NCBI RefSeq assembly: GCF_030297135.1
Contig: NZ_AP028065.1
Span: 558,001 to 622,000 of the forward strand
From: Pseudoalteromonas apostichopi
GTDB taxonomy: Bacteria > Pseudomonadota > Gammaproteobacteria > Enterobacterales > Alteromonadaceae
Direction of reading: 5' to 3'
DNA: 64,000 nt
A program made the translations under genes and the position numbers. Below the pieces are notes generated by a model that worked only from the letters and a program-made list of their open reading frames with translations, was not told the DNA's origin and searched no databases. Position 1 is the stretch's first letter. Every line of letters begins with the position of its first letter. Of the stretch, positions 8,892 through 16,923 are shown in pieces.

Positions 8892-9290
8892 ATGTTTAAG
8901 TCTTTTCGCAGTTTTACCCACACAGAGTTATTTTATTACACAGGATTATTCTATCTTGTGGCAATCTTGCTGTTTGTATCACGTAGCTACCTATACGAGT
9001 TGTTTGTAACAGATACAAATTCACATCGCGTTGAGGTCAAAAAACTTGAAGTTGCTTTAACATCACACGTTCACAAAGAATATGTTTTTGATGCATTACA
9101 AACAACCCTAGATAGCCTTGCAACCCCAGATCGAGTTGCTGTTAAAATCCAGTGTTATACAACTTTCTGCGATGTTAGTTTCACTAATCCCTTTATCACC
9201 ATTAATGACCACAATCACTACAGTGCAGAAGTAAAACGTGTGTTTGATCAAAATGTTGACAAACTGCTTCAAAAAGATACTACTCACTAG
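8892..9290 (+). CDS. Hypothetical single-pass membrane protein
   Basis: Not recognised. 132 residues: a short cytosolic N-terminus, one hydrophobic segment at about residues 15-36 (YYTGLFYLVAILLFVSRSYL), then a hydrophilic domain with two cysteines close together (IQCYTTFCDVSF) that could form a disulfide if the domain is periplasmic. It stands alone between the dapD terminator and the RND promoter. The start ATG has only a weak A-rich ribosome binding site. Confidence 0.6.
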   Translation: MFKSFRSFTHTELFYYTGLFYLVAILLFVSRSYLYELFVTDTNSHRVEVKKLEVALTSHVHKEYVFDALQTTLDSLATPDRVAVKIQCYTTFCDVSFTNPFITINDHNHYSAEVKRVFDQNVDKLLQKDTTH

Positions 9291-9425
9291 TTTCAGGCTC
9301 CATTACATAAGGCTTAAAACTTAAAGATCCCCTTGTTAAATTGTTACATCTTATTTCAAATACACACTTTATCGCTTAATTACGGCTATTCAGCGTTACT
9401 TCTGAAACACATTTCATTTACCTCA

Positions 9426-9454
9426 CTGGCACTTTTTTTACATCGCACTACAAT
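9426..9454 (+). promoter_or_regulatory. Candidate sigma-70 promoter of the RND operon
   Basis: -35 CTGGCA (9426-9431), 17-base spacer, -10 TACAAT (9449-9454), with the permease ATG 30 bases downstream. This leaves a leader of roughly 23 bases with GGAA before the ATG. No operator palindrome is evident in the 193-base gap. Confidence 0.55.
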
Positions 9455-9483
9455 GCACACAAACTGATTTTGGAACACACACA

Positions 9484-12400
9484 ATGAACCTGACACGTAG
9501 TTCGCTGAAAAACCCTGCGAGTGTTATTGTCATCTTGGTGTTGATTATGTTGTTTGGCATGTTGAGCATTTTTAAGCTGCCAATTCAGCTCACACCAGAT
9601 ATTGAGCAACCGCAGATCACTATTTTTTCTGGCTGGCGCCAAGCTGCGCCTGAAGAGATTGAATCGGTGATCATTGAGCCGCTCGAGAACGCAGTAAAAA
9701 ACACCCCGGGTGCGCTAGAGGTTAATACTTACATTAACCGCGGTAATGGCTCTATCAAGTTGACTTTTGCTGTTGGGCAAAACATGCAGCAGGCAATGCT
9801 TGATGTGTTAACTAGCCTTAACCAAGCGCCGCCCCTGCCATTAGATGCATTTGATCCTGTGGTATTTGCTGGCGGTAATAATGGTGAAGCCGCAGCAACT
9901 TTACTGGTCACTCCGAAAGACTTTAATAGCGACAGCCTTGATTTAGACATGGCGCAGTTCCAAAAACAAATCGATGAATTTGTTGAGCCCCGTTTGGCAC
10001 GTATACCTGGAGTTGCCCGTGTTGATTTAGCCAGTGAACGACCAAAAGAATTACGTATTACCTTTGACCCTCACAAAGCCGCCGCACTGGGCGTCAGCCT
10101 TGACCAAATCAGTAATGTATTAGCCAGCTCACGCGATACTTCCGGTGGCCTAGCTAATGTTGGCCGTCGTCAATATACGGTACGCTTTACGGGGCAATAT
10201 GATTTATCGAGCATGGCACAAATGCGCGTTGGCTATTCAGGCGACAGACCCATTTACCTTGGCGATATCGCAAGTGTAGAGCGTACTTTCTCTGACCGTT
10301 TAGGGATGAGTGGTCGAAATGGTAAACCCGCATATTACATTCGTATTTCGCGTGCTAACGAAGCCAATACCGTTGCCCTGCTCGACGACATTAACCTTGC
10401 TATTAAAGAGCTCAACGAAGGGCCGCTGGCTGAAAATGGCTTATCGATTGAATTAAGTTTTGATGCCTCTGTGCATATTCGTAATGCCTTGTCGCTGGTT
10501 AAAAGTAACTTAGGCCTAGGCGTTTTGCTGTCGTGTTTAATCTTGTGGTTGTTCTTTAGGGGCTTAAAGGCCACGTTTGTGATTGCAGCGACAATTCCTG
10601 TCTCTTTGTTAGTCGCATTTTTAACGTTAAACATTTTTGACCGCAGCTTAAATGTTATTTCACTGGCGGGCCTTGCCTTTGCCGTTGGCTTAGTACTTGA
10701 TGCCGCCATCATAGTGCAAGAAAACATCGCAAGGCTCAGAAGCGAAGGCTTTGATAGTAAAAAAGCCGCGCTAAAAGGCGCAGCTCAAGTAACAGGCGCT
10801 TTATTTGCTTCAACCACCACCAGCGTTGCTATTTTCTTGCCTATTTTATTTATGGCAGGTATTGAAGGGCAGTTATTCTCTGACTTAGCGCTCACTTTAT
10901 CCATTGCTGTAATTGCCTCTATGATTTGCGCAATTACACTTATTCCGTTGGCTAACCACTTTTGGCCAGACAAAGAGCTCAAAGCAGATCCTTATCGTGA
11001 ATATTGGCACAAGCTAACTAACTTCATCATGGCGCTTACCAATACCCGCGTGAAACAAATAGTATGGATAGTTTCGTTATTAGGTGGCTCACTCGTCGCG
11101 ACCATGACCATGCTCCCGAAAACTGATTTTATGCCGCGTGCACCAACCGATGGCTTTTTCTTTAACTTGAATACCCCGCCTGGCGGCAATGTGCAGTTTA
11201 TGGAAGAAGAGCTACTGATGCGTATCAAAAAGCGCTTAATGCCTTATTACACAGGCGAAAAAGAGCCGGGTATTAAAGACTTTAACTTTTATGCGTTTGG
11301 TTCTAATGCTGGCGGCTTTATTTATTCTGCCGATCCACAACGCGTTGAAGAATTAATGAAAGTAGCCCGAGAAGAAATCTTCATTGATTTACCCGACACC
11401 CAAGTATTCTTCTTTAGAGGGTCGATGATCCAAGTGGCCAATGGCGGTGATGGTCGTAATATCAATATAGATTTAACAGGCCCTAATATGGATGAGCTCA
11501 TTGCAGGTGCTAATGTGGCGCTACAAGCTGTCACCGAAGCTATGCCGAACGCCACAGCCAGGCCACAACCACGACTCGATATGGCTGAACCTGAGCTTAG
11601 ACTCACACCCAATGACCGTCGTATAACTCAAGCTGGGCTAACTCGTCGTGATGTATCTCAAGCAGTGCAAGCCTATACAGGCGGGTTATTTGTTAATGAA
11701 TACTTTGATGGCAACGAACGCATGAATGTAATTTTGCGCGGTATTCCATGGCAAACACCTGAGGAGCTTAAAGCACTTCCTATTGTGACCCCGCGTTCAG
11801 GTATTCAAACCTTAGGCGAGCTTGCCAATATTGAACGCACCGTGGGACCAACCCAACTTAGACGTGTTAATGGCCGCCGTACAGTGAGTATTGTTGTCAC
11901 ACCACCAGCAGATATGAGTTTGCAGCAAGCACAAACCATTCTTTCTGAGCAAGTTATGCCAAAAGTACGTGCAAGTTTGCCCGACAGCTCCGGCGCGATT
12001 TTGGCAGGTAATGCACAAAAGATGAATTCAGCCATGCAAGAGATGACAATCAACTTTATCTTGGCTCTGTTTATTTTATTCTTGCTAATGACCGCATTGT
12101 TTAAGTCAGCCAAAGACAGTGCGTTAGTTTTACTGGTCATGCCATTGGCAATTGCAGGCGGTGTACTGGCCCTATTCGTACTTAACTTATTTACCTTCCA
12201 ATCGCTCGACTTACTGACCATGATTGGCTTTATTATCTTGCTGGGTCTGGTGGTAAATAATGCCATTTTATTGGTAGACCAAACCCGCGTTGCGATGGCC
12301 GCAGGACTCAGTCGAGAAGACGCCGTTCGTCAAGCAGTGCTGCTGCGCGCACGACCCGTTTACTTAAGTACTTTAACCAGCTTATTTGGCATGCTGCCAC

Positions 12401-12594
12401 TGATGCTAATGCCGGGGGTAGGATCAGAAATTTACCGTGGTCTTGCCACTGTGATCGTCGGCGGCATGGCCATTAGCGCCCTATTCACCCTGATATTAAT
12501 GCCAAGTTTATTACAACTTGGCAGACAACTGCCGCACGTTAATAACAAACAGCAACCAGAAAAAACGCCTTTAAGCTTGGTATCGAATCAATGA
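9484..12594 (+). CDS. RND efflux transporter permease (AcrB/HAE1-like)
   Basis: Inner-membrane proton-driven pump exporting drugs or other small molecules. 1036 residues with the RND layout: TM1 near residues 12-30, a periplasmic porter domain, a TM block at about 335-490, a second periplasmic domain, and C-terminal TMs from about 850. The AcrB proton-relay residues are only partly kept: D407 aligns with Asp406, D408 with Ala407, and K940 with Asn925 (GLVVNNAILLVD). That pattern occurs in other RND branches. The membrane fusion gene follows with an ATGA overlap, the reverse of the usual order, and no outer-membrane channel gene is present. The substrate cannot be told. Confidence 0.9.
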   Translation: MNLTRSSLKNPASVIVILVLIMLFGMLSIFKLPIQLTPDIEQPQITIFSGWRQAAPEEIESVIIEPLENAVKNTPGALEVNTYINRGNGSIKLTFAVGQNMQQAMLDVLTSLNQAPPLPLDAFDPVVFAGGNNGEAAATLLVTPKDFNSDSLDLDMAQFQKQIDEFVEPRLARIPGVARVDLASERPKELRITFDPHKAAALGVSLDQISNVLASSRDTSGGLANVGRRQYTVRFTGQYDLSSMAQMRVGYSGDRPIYLGDIASVERTFSDRLGMSGRNGKPAYYIRISRANEANTVALLDDINLAIKELNEGPLAENGLSIELSFDASVHIRNALSLVKSNLGLGVLLSCLILWLFFRGLKATFVIAATIPVSLLVAFLTLNIFDRSLNVISLAGLAFAVGLVLDAAIIVQENIARLRSEGFDSKKAALKGAAQVTGALFASTTTSVAIFLPILFMAGIEGQLFSDLALTLSIAVIASMICAITLIPLANHFWPDKELKADPYREYWHKLTNFIMALTNTRVKQIVWIVSLLGGSLVATMTMLPKTDFMPRAPTDGFFFNLNTPPGGNVQFMEEELLMRIKKRLMPYYTGEKEPGIKDFNFYAFGSNAGGFIYSADPQRVEELMKVAREEIFIDLPDTQVFFFRGSMIQVANGGDGRNINIDLTGPNMDELIAGANVALQAVTEAMPNATARPQPRLDMAEPELRLTPNDRRITQAGLTRRDVSQAVQAYTGGLFVNEYFDGNERMNVILRGIPWQTPEELKALPIVTPRSGIQTLGELANIERTVGPTQLRRVNGRRTVSIVVTPPADMSLQQAQTILSEQVMPKVRASLPDSSGAILAGNAQKMNSAMQEMTINFILALFILFLLMTALFKSAKDSALVLLVMPLAIAGGVLALFVLNLFTFQSLDLLTMIGFIILLGLVVNNAILLVDQTRVAMAAGLSREDAVRQAVLLRARPVYLSTLTSLFGMLPLMLMPGVGSEIYRGLATVIVGGMAISALFTLILMPSLLQLGRQLPHVNNKQQPEKTPLSLVSNQ

Positions 12595-13682
12595 GTATTA
12601 AAACAATGAACACACCTTTTCGTAAATTAACCGCTCGCTTTTGTGCGCTAATAAGCCTTATCGCATTTAATGCCTTTGCAGTCGTGCCGGTTACTGTAGA
12701 AACTGTCACACAAGCTCCACTGACAAGCGAAATTGAAGTCAGTGGCACTTTGTATGGCAAAGATGATGTAACCCTAACAGCAGGCGTTAGCGGCCGTTTA
12801 TTATATGTTGTTGAGCCAGGTACTCTGGTTAAAAGTGGCGACACCCTCGTACGTATGGATACCTTACCGCTTGAACTTGAAAAAGCACGTCAGCAAGAAA
12901 TGCTCAATCGCGCCAAAATAAACTTACGCTTATATCAACAAGAGCTCGCTCGTTTACAAAAACTCGCCAAAGCCAGCAGTGCTGCAGCAAGCCAAGTCGA
13001 TGATATGCAAAATAAGCATGACCTTGCGTTATCTGATATCGCATTGGCTAAAGTTGAATTAAAAGTAATAGACGATCAGCTTTCCCGTGCAACCGTCCGC
13101 GCTCCATTTGATGGCGTGATCAGCGAGCGTTTTAAACGCGCTGGTCGCGAAATAAATCGCGCAGATGAACTGGTCACCCTTCTTGATATTAATAACTTAG
13201 AGGTGCGTTTGTACGTGCCTGTTAAATACTTAAAGTTTTTACACAAAGGCATAGAGTTACCAATTCAAGCCGGCGACTTATCAGCCCCTGATATGACAAC
13301 AGCCACCGTAACAGCGGTGATCCCATCAACCGATCCGCGTTCACAAACTGTAGAAGTACGCGCCCTACTACCAAGAGACGCCGAGCAAACATGGGCGATT
13401 GGCCAACTGGTTGATGTAGCCGTGCCACTAAAAAGCAAAGGGGATGTACTACTGGTGAATCGCGATGCGCTTATCTTACGCAAAAAAGGCACCCATATCG
13501 TCAAAATCGACAACGACAACAAAGCCCTGCAAGTTCCCGTTAAAGTAGGTAATGGTAAAGATAAACTTGTTGAAGTCACCCCGACTTCTAACATCGCTTT
13601 AAATGCGGGCGATAAAGTTGCAGTGCGCGGCGCCGAGCAACTACAAACCGGGCAAGAAGTCGAAGTTCAGGTAAAGCAATAG
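12591..13682 (+). CDS. RND efflux periplasmic adaptor (membrane fusion protein)
   Basis: Bridges the inner-membrane pump and an outer-membrane channel. 363 residues: an N-terminal signal-like hydrophobic stretch (about residues 18-30, ending AFA), a first lipoyl half-motif (VSGRLLYVVEPGTLVKSGDTLVRMD), an alpha-hairpin at about 95-150 with KAKINLRLYQQELARLQKLA-type heptads, the second lipoyl half (ATVRAPFDGVISE), and beta-barrel domains. It overlaps the permease stop by 4 bases, so the two are translationally coupled. Confidence 0.9.
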   Translation: MSIKTMNTPFRKLTARFCALISLIAFNAFAVVPVTVETVTQAPLTSEIEVSGTLYGKDDVTLTAGVSGRLLYVVEPGTLVKSGDTLVRMDTLPLELEKARQQEMLNRAKINLRLYQQELARLQKLAKASSAAASQVDDMQNKHDLALSDIALAKVELKVIDDQLSRATVRAPFDGVISERFKRAGREINRADELVTLLDINNLEVRLYVPVKYLKFLHKGIELPIQAGDLSAPDMTTATVTAVIPSTDPRSQTVEVRALLPRDAEQTWAIGQLVDVAVPLKSKGDVLLVNRDALILRKKGTHIVKIDNDNKALQVPVKVGNGKDKLVEVTPTSNIALNAGDKVAVRGAEQLQTGQEVEVQVKQ

Positions 13683-13708
13683 CAAGTAAGCTATGTAAGA
13701 AATAGACA

Positions 13709-13741
13709 GCCAGCTTTAGAGGATACTTTCAGAGCTGGCAG
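13709..13741 (+). terminator. Weak hairpin after the RND operon
   Basis: Stem GCCAGCT (13709-13715) with AGCTGGC (13733-13739), a 17-base loop and only a short T-run. It is a possible terminator of the efflux pair, before the convergent membrane-protein gene at 13815. Confidence 0.45.
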
Positions 13742-13814
13742 TTTCGACAATATAAATCCCAATACTGTTTTCTTTGAAAAAAATACAGCTCATAACGCCA
13801 AACACCTTCCCGCT

Positions 13815-14384
13815 TTATTGCAAACAGCCATACCCTTTTAATGAAATTTCTTGAGTATTCGCGCCGCTTTGGTTTTTATGTTGAATGATCAAACGTGAAT
13901 CTTGGCTAGTAAACGTAAAGGTTCCGAGCCAAGGTAGCTGGGCAATTGGTTGCATATGGTAAAAACCATAGGCATCAAAGCATATAAATGAAAACTCATG
14001 ATGTACCGGGGCAAATACGCCATAATCAGCGGTAAATACAGCAATGTTATCTTGCAGCATAAAGTGTTTCGCTTGCGTGCCCGCTACTAAATACCAAAAG
14101 CATATTGCAGTCATTATCACAACTTGTAAGCCGCCGAGTAAAAATACTGAAAATTTAAGCATACGGGTCGATTTACTGGCTTCCATATAAAGGCGCTTTG
14201 CTTTGAGTAATAACCAAAGCCCGATGGCAACCATAGTGAGCTTTACAATCATCAGCGCTACGCCTACTTGATACATCAGCTTAGGGCTATGCCATTGCAT
14301 GCCAAATGTTTGCGGGATGAACAAACTATCAATTAAGGGCAGTAAAATGAGTAGGAATGGCAGAATAAGCGCTTTGTTTTTCAT
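13815..14384 (-). CDS. Hypothetical membrane protein
   Basis: Not recognised. 189 residues with three hydrophobic segments at about residues 5-22, 38-62 and 76-100, then a hydrophilic C-terminal domain of about 85 residues with two cysteines (SFICFDAYGF and the terminal GYGCLQ). No signal cleavage site is obvious. It lies just outside the repeat-bounded lipase cassette and is separated from it by a hairpin at 14416-14442. Confidence 0.6.
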   Translation of the reverse strand: MKNKALILPFLLILLPLIDSLFIPQTFGMQWHSPKLMYQVGVALMIVKLTMVAIGLWLLLKAKRLYMEASKSTRMLKFSVFLLGGLQVVIMTAICFWYLVAGTQAKHFMLQDNIAVFTADYGVFAPVHHEFSFICFDAYGFYHMQPIAQLPWLGTFTFTSQDSRLIIQHKNQSGANTQEISLKGYGCLQ

Positions 14385-14415
14385 TATTTACTTTTCTAGT
14401 GTTCTCGCAAAGATA

Positions 14416-14442
14416 AGAGCCTAATGTTAATTCTTGGGCTCT
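14416..14442 (-). terminator. Hairpin at the downstream edge of the lipase cassette
   Basis: Stem AGAGCC (14416-14421) with GGCTCT (14437-14442) and a 15-base loop; on the minus strand it is followed by a short T-containing stretch. It straddles the left end of the 94-bp repeat, so it is formed partly from host sequence. Confidence 0.4.
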
Positions 14443-14534
14443 AAAAAAGCAAAAAGGCGCAACCTGAGGTTACGCCTTTTATCGTTCTGGGCAGAACTTA
14501 AAATTTACAGTGCAGCGAATACATCGTCTGTTTT
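14441..14534. repeat. 94-bp direct repeat, copy 1 (detached phhB end)
   Basis: Identical base for base to 16506-16599. On the minus strand it carries the last 10 codons of phhB including the stop (KTDDVFAAL) plus its terminator, but here it follows the lipase gene and has no phhB in front. In the same frame upstream it reads YEVAKV rather than the FICAA of the intact phhB, so it resembles the tail of a slightly different phhB allele. It marks the downstream boundary of the lipase cassette. Confidence 0.93.
14450..14481 (-). terminator. Terminator in repeat copy 1 (after the lipase gene)
   Basis: AAAAGGCG and AACCT pair with AGGTT and CGCCTTTT around a single mismatch (a G-U pair in minus-strand RNA), flanked by T-runs. 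It is the duplicate of the phhB terminator and now serves the lipase operon. Confidence 0.8.
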
Positions 14535-14575
14535 TACTTTAGCAACTTCATAAATATTTATTTATGTAATGGTTG

Positions 14576-15742
14576 CTAGTTTTGCTTCATTGCTTGCCTA
14601 GCAGCTTTATACAAACGCCCAATAGTTACACTGAATACCCAACGAATAAAGCTCTCTGTTAATTTTATTGGGATACTTACGCCTTTACCTGCAAAAGCCA
14701 GCATACATGCTAACAAACCTCTAAGGGGTTCTGTTTGCTCTGTTTTTATCTTAGCTATATCAGCCAGAGTACGAGCCATAACATCATAAACAGTGGCAAC
14801 AGGCACTAATGTAGCTTGTAAACTAGCGACGATACCTGACGCTCCGCCATCAACCAATATTGTCATTAATGCAGCTGCTATTTTATCAGCCCAATGTGTT
14901 GAGTATGTAGTCTGAAGGCGATGGTTATAATTGAGTATTACACGCTGGCTTATAGAGGTTGATGATTGCACACCTAAATTCTCCCAACGATTATGATCTG
15001 CTGTATTTATATATCCAGGCCCATTCGGCATTCCATGTGCTGCGAAACTAATTCCTTGAGCTCGCGATAATATATATTCTCGTCCATTTAACGGAGCATG
15101 GTAAAAAGGCCAAACAGGTACCTTAGGAACAGGGTCATTTCCATGAACACAACGGTAAGTCTTTTCAATTCTTGAGTGATTATTTATTACAAAATCTTTT
15201 TTGCCAACTCGCGGAGCACCAAAGGTATATACGTAAACTGTTTTATCAAATTCTGTACTTATCCAGTCAGCAGCTAATGTCGCTAAGGCTCCACCCAAGC
15301 TATGTCCTACACAATGAACAACCCCATCTTTTTTGTCTCTTACACCAGGTTGGTTAAAAAAATCAAAAAGACTAGGTCTTATAGAAGCAAAACTACGCTG
15401 AAAACCAGAGTGAACAGCATTCCCATTATCACTATTCGTACTATGGGCTGTTGCATCAGTAACCCAGTCAGCTAAGGCATCAGTTCCTCTAAAAGCAACT
15501 ACATAATCATTTTTATGTATCATACTACTAGCCTTTCCTTGACCAATAAGTGCGAAGCCTGTTTCTTTACGCCAGAAAAATCCCCCAGAAGTCCCCTTGT
15601 GTACTCCGTTTGATAGGTCAAAGCTAAAGTGTTTATCGATATCTTGGTTAACTGCTAATCGAGCCCCTTTTGATAAGCCATTTTTAATAGAGTATGAGGC
15701 TAGTGCTAGGCTAGATGCCATCCTGGGTGAAATTGCGTGCAT
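14576..15742 (-). CDS. Class 3 lipase family protein, possible antibacterial effector
   Basis: 388 residues with an alpha/beta-hydrolase lipase 3 domain: VVAFRGTDALADW (residues 81-93), nucleophile elbow GHSLGG with Ser148, Asp203 in HGNDPVPKV, and a probable catalytic His250 (NTADHNRW; His236 is an alternative). No signal peptide. The C-terminal 110 residues are hydrophobic and glycine-rich (VDGGASGIVASL, then LLACMLAFAGKGVSIPIKL) and may insert in or contact membranes. AAGGAA precedes the ATG. It follows the 169-residue gene by 39 bases. Lipases of this build are known as type VI secretion effectors (Tle families), but no VgrG, Hcp or PAAR gene is nearby, so that role is inferred. Confidence 0.82.
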   Translation of the reverse strand: MHAISPRMASSLALASYSIKNGLSKGARLAVNQDIDKHFSFDLSNGVHKGTSGGFFWRKETGFALIGQGKASSMIHKNDYVVAFRGTDALADWVTDATAHSTNSDNGNAVHSGFQRSFASIRPSLFDFFNQPGVRDKKDGVVHCVGHSLGGALATLAADWISTEFDKTVYVYTFGAPRVGKKDFVINNHSRIEKTYRCVHGNDPVPKVPVWPFYHAPLNGREYILSRAQGISFAAHGMPNGPGYINTADHNRWENLGVQSSTSISQRVILNYNHRLQTTYSTHWADKIAAALMTILVDGGASGIVASLQATLVPVATVYDVMARTLADIAKIKTEQTEPLRGLLACMLAFAGKGVSIPIKLTESFIRWVFSVTIGRLYKAARQAMKQN

Positions 15743-15781
15743 AATGTTTCCTTACATTAAAATTAAAATTAATATTAAAAA

Positions 15782-16291
15782 TTAATCAATATCTGCATAA
15801 GTAGATATCTCTTGATTATTATAAAAAGATGTTATGAGGCTATCTTGGAAATAGCATATAGATAAAACGACTTGAGAGCGCATACCACCATAACTTCTTG
15901 TATCAACTTCATGGTGTATTTCTTTATTTTGTAGATCTGCATTTAATCTTAATAACAAATCAGTTAACGGCTTAACTGGTTCCCACACCTTACTCGTATA
16001 CCATAGTTGATATAACTTATCGTCGCGCTCAACATAAATCGCTTGTAATACTGGCATGTTCTGTCCAAAGATACTCCCTGGCTTACGAGATTTGATTACC
16101 ATTTTTGTAAACGAAAACTCACCATTTTCATTTGTAAATGTATGCTCTAGTTGTTCTTTACCATCTTTGTACCCATCATATGCTAGGCTTCTTGCTACTT
16201 GCACACCTGATAATGGCTTACCCCCATCAGTTATTCGACCTGATACCTCCGGCGACATTTCTACAGTATGCAATTTAAATCGACCAAACAT
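15782..16291 (-). CDS. Small Ig-like-fold protein upstream of lipase (DUF6795-like)
   Basis: 169 residues, first gene of the lipase cassette. The N-terminal half looks like a carboxypeptidase-regulatory or Ig-like beta domain: VSGRITDGGKPLSGVQVARS at about residues 16-35, then FTNENGEFSFTKM. The rest is beta-rich (AIYVERDDKLYQLWYTSK). It resembles the DUF6795 family from memory. No signal peptide or membrane segment. GAGG lies 8 bases before the ATG. Position directly upstream of a predicted toxin suggests an immunity protein or an adaptor or carrier, but the sequence alone does not decide. Confidence 0.65.
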   Translation of the reverse strand: MFGRFKLHTVEMSPEVSGRITDGGKPLSGVQVARSLAYDGYKDGKEQLEHTFTNENGEFSFTKMVIKSRKPGSIFGQNMPVLQAIYVERDDKLYQLWYTSKVWEPVKPLTDLLLRLNADLQNKEIHHEVDTRSYGGMRSQVVLSICYFQDSLITSFYNNQEISTYADID

Positions 16292-16505
16292 AGCTTGTAC
16301 CTCAAGTGGCTTTAATAAAAGTAAAAGATAAAGGCAAATATAAGCTGATAATATGATATGGCGTAAAAAATAAAAGCTCAGGGTTTGAGTGCTTTCTATA
16401 ACCTTAGAGGAATAAACGATAAACCACCTTCCCTAGTATTTACCTATATGAGGTTCATGCTAGCCTTTTTATGAAGTCCCTTCAAGTAGGGTGCTGAAAT
16501 CAGAA

Positions 16506-16599
16506 CTAAAAAAGCAAAAAGGCGCAACCTGAGGTTACGCCTTTTATCGTTCTGGGCAGAACTTAAAATTTACAGTGCAGCGAATACATCGTCTGTTTT
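16506..16599. repeat. 94-bp direct repeat, copy 2 (native phhB end)
   Basis: Identical to 14441-14534. Here it is in its native place: the last 10 codons of phhB with its stop, then the terminator. It marks the upstream boundary of the lipase cassette. Sequence outside the 94 bases differs between the two copies apart from a short, gapped stretch (G-C/T-TGCTAAA) further into phhB. Confidence 0.93.
16517..16545 (-). terminator. Terminator of phhA-phhB
   Basis: Same imperfect hairpin as at 14450-14481 (AAAAGGCG...CGCCTTTT), lying 25 bases after the phhB stop. Confidence 0.85.
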
Positions 16600-16914
16600 A
16601 GCAGCACAGATAAAATCATTTTTGTGTAATCCTTTGATAGAGTGGCTCCACCAAGTAACGGTTACTTTGCCCCACTCGGTTAACAGACCTGGGTGGTGAC
16701 CTTCTTCTTCAGCCATATCGCCCACTTTATTAGTGAACTCAAGTGCTTGCTTGAAGTTTTTAAACTTGTAAACACGCTCTAATTGCATAATGCCGTCGCG
16801 CACTTCAGGAACCCAATCTGGGATCATTTTGATCAATTCTGCTAATTCAGCATCAGATACTTTAGGCGCATCCGCACGACACGCTTCACACTTTTGTGTG
16901 CTTAATGAAGACAT
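16570..16914 (-). CDS. phhB: Pterin-4a-carbinolamine dehydratase
   Basis: Dehydrates 4a-hydroxytetrahydrobiopterin so that the phenylalanine hydroxylase cofactor can be recycled. 114 residues, family length. The active-site histidines lie in EEEGHHPGLL and WWSHSIKGLHKND. AAGGATT precedes the ATG. It follows phhA by 9 bases, the normal phhA-phhB operon order. Its last 10 codons and terminator are duplicated 2065 bases downstream as the edge of the lipase cassette. Confidence 0.95.
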   Translation of the reverse strand: MSSLSTQKCEACRADAPKVSDAELAELIKMIPDWVPEVRDGIMQLERVYKFKNFKQALEFTNKVGDMAEEEGHHPGLLTEWGKVTVTWWSHSIKGLHKNDFICAAKTDDVFAAL

Positions 16915-16923
16915 TATAAATCC

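Larger units (their letters stand above)
14441..16599 (-). mobile_element. Putative integrated lipase cassette bounded by direct repeats
   Basis: A segment of 1971 bases (14535-16505) carrying two co-directional genes lies between two identical 94-bp copies of the phhB 3' end with its terminator. Recombination between the copies would remove both genes and restore a plain phhA-phhB end. No transposase, integrase or short target duplication is present, so insertion by homologous recombination of a circular or linear donor carrying a phhB tail is the simplest reading. The mechanism is inferred; the repeat is seen directly. Confidence 0.55.

Noticed and set aside
10335..10727. 130-codon minus-strand frame inside the RND permease gene
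   Set aside because: Antisense shadow of a conserved transmembrane region.
11805..12266. 153-codon minus-strand frame inside the RND permease gene
   Set aside because: It is a shadow of the permease frame with no ribosome binding site and no recognisable protein features.
14576..16291. Lipase and partner as a complete type VI cluster
   Set aside because: No vgrG, hcp, PAAR or structural genes lie anywhere in the window, so only an orphan module can be considered.
14441..16599. The 94-bp repeats as terminal repeats of an insertion sequence
   Set aside because: They are direct copies of a host gene end, not inverted, and no transposase lies between them.
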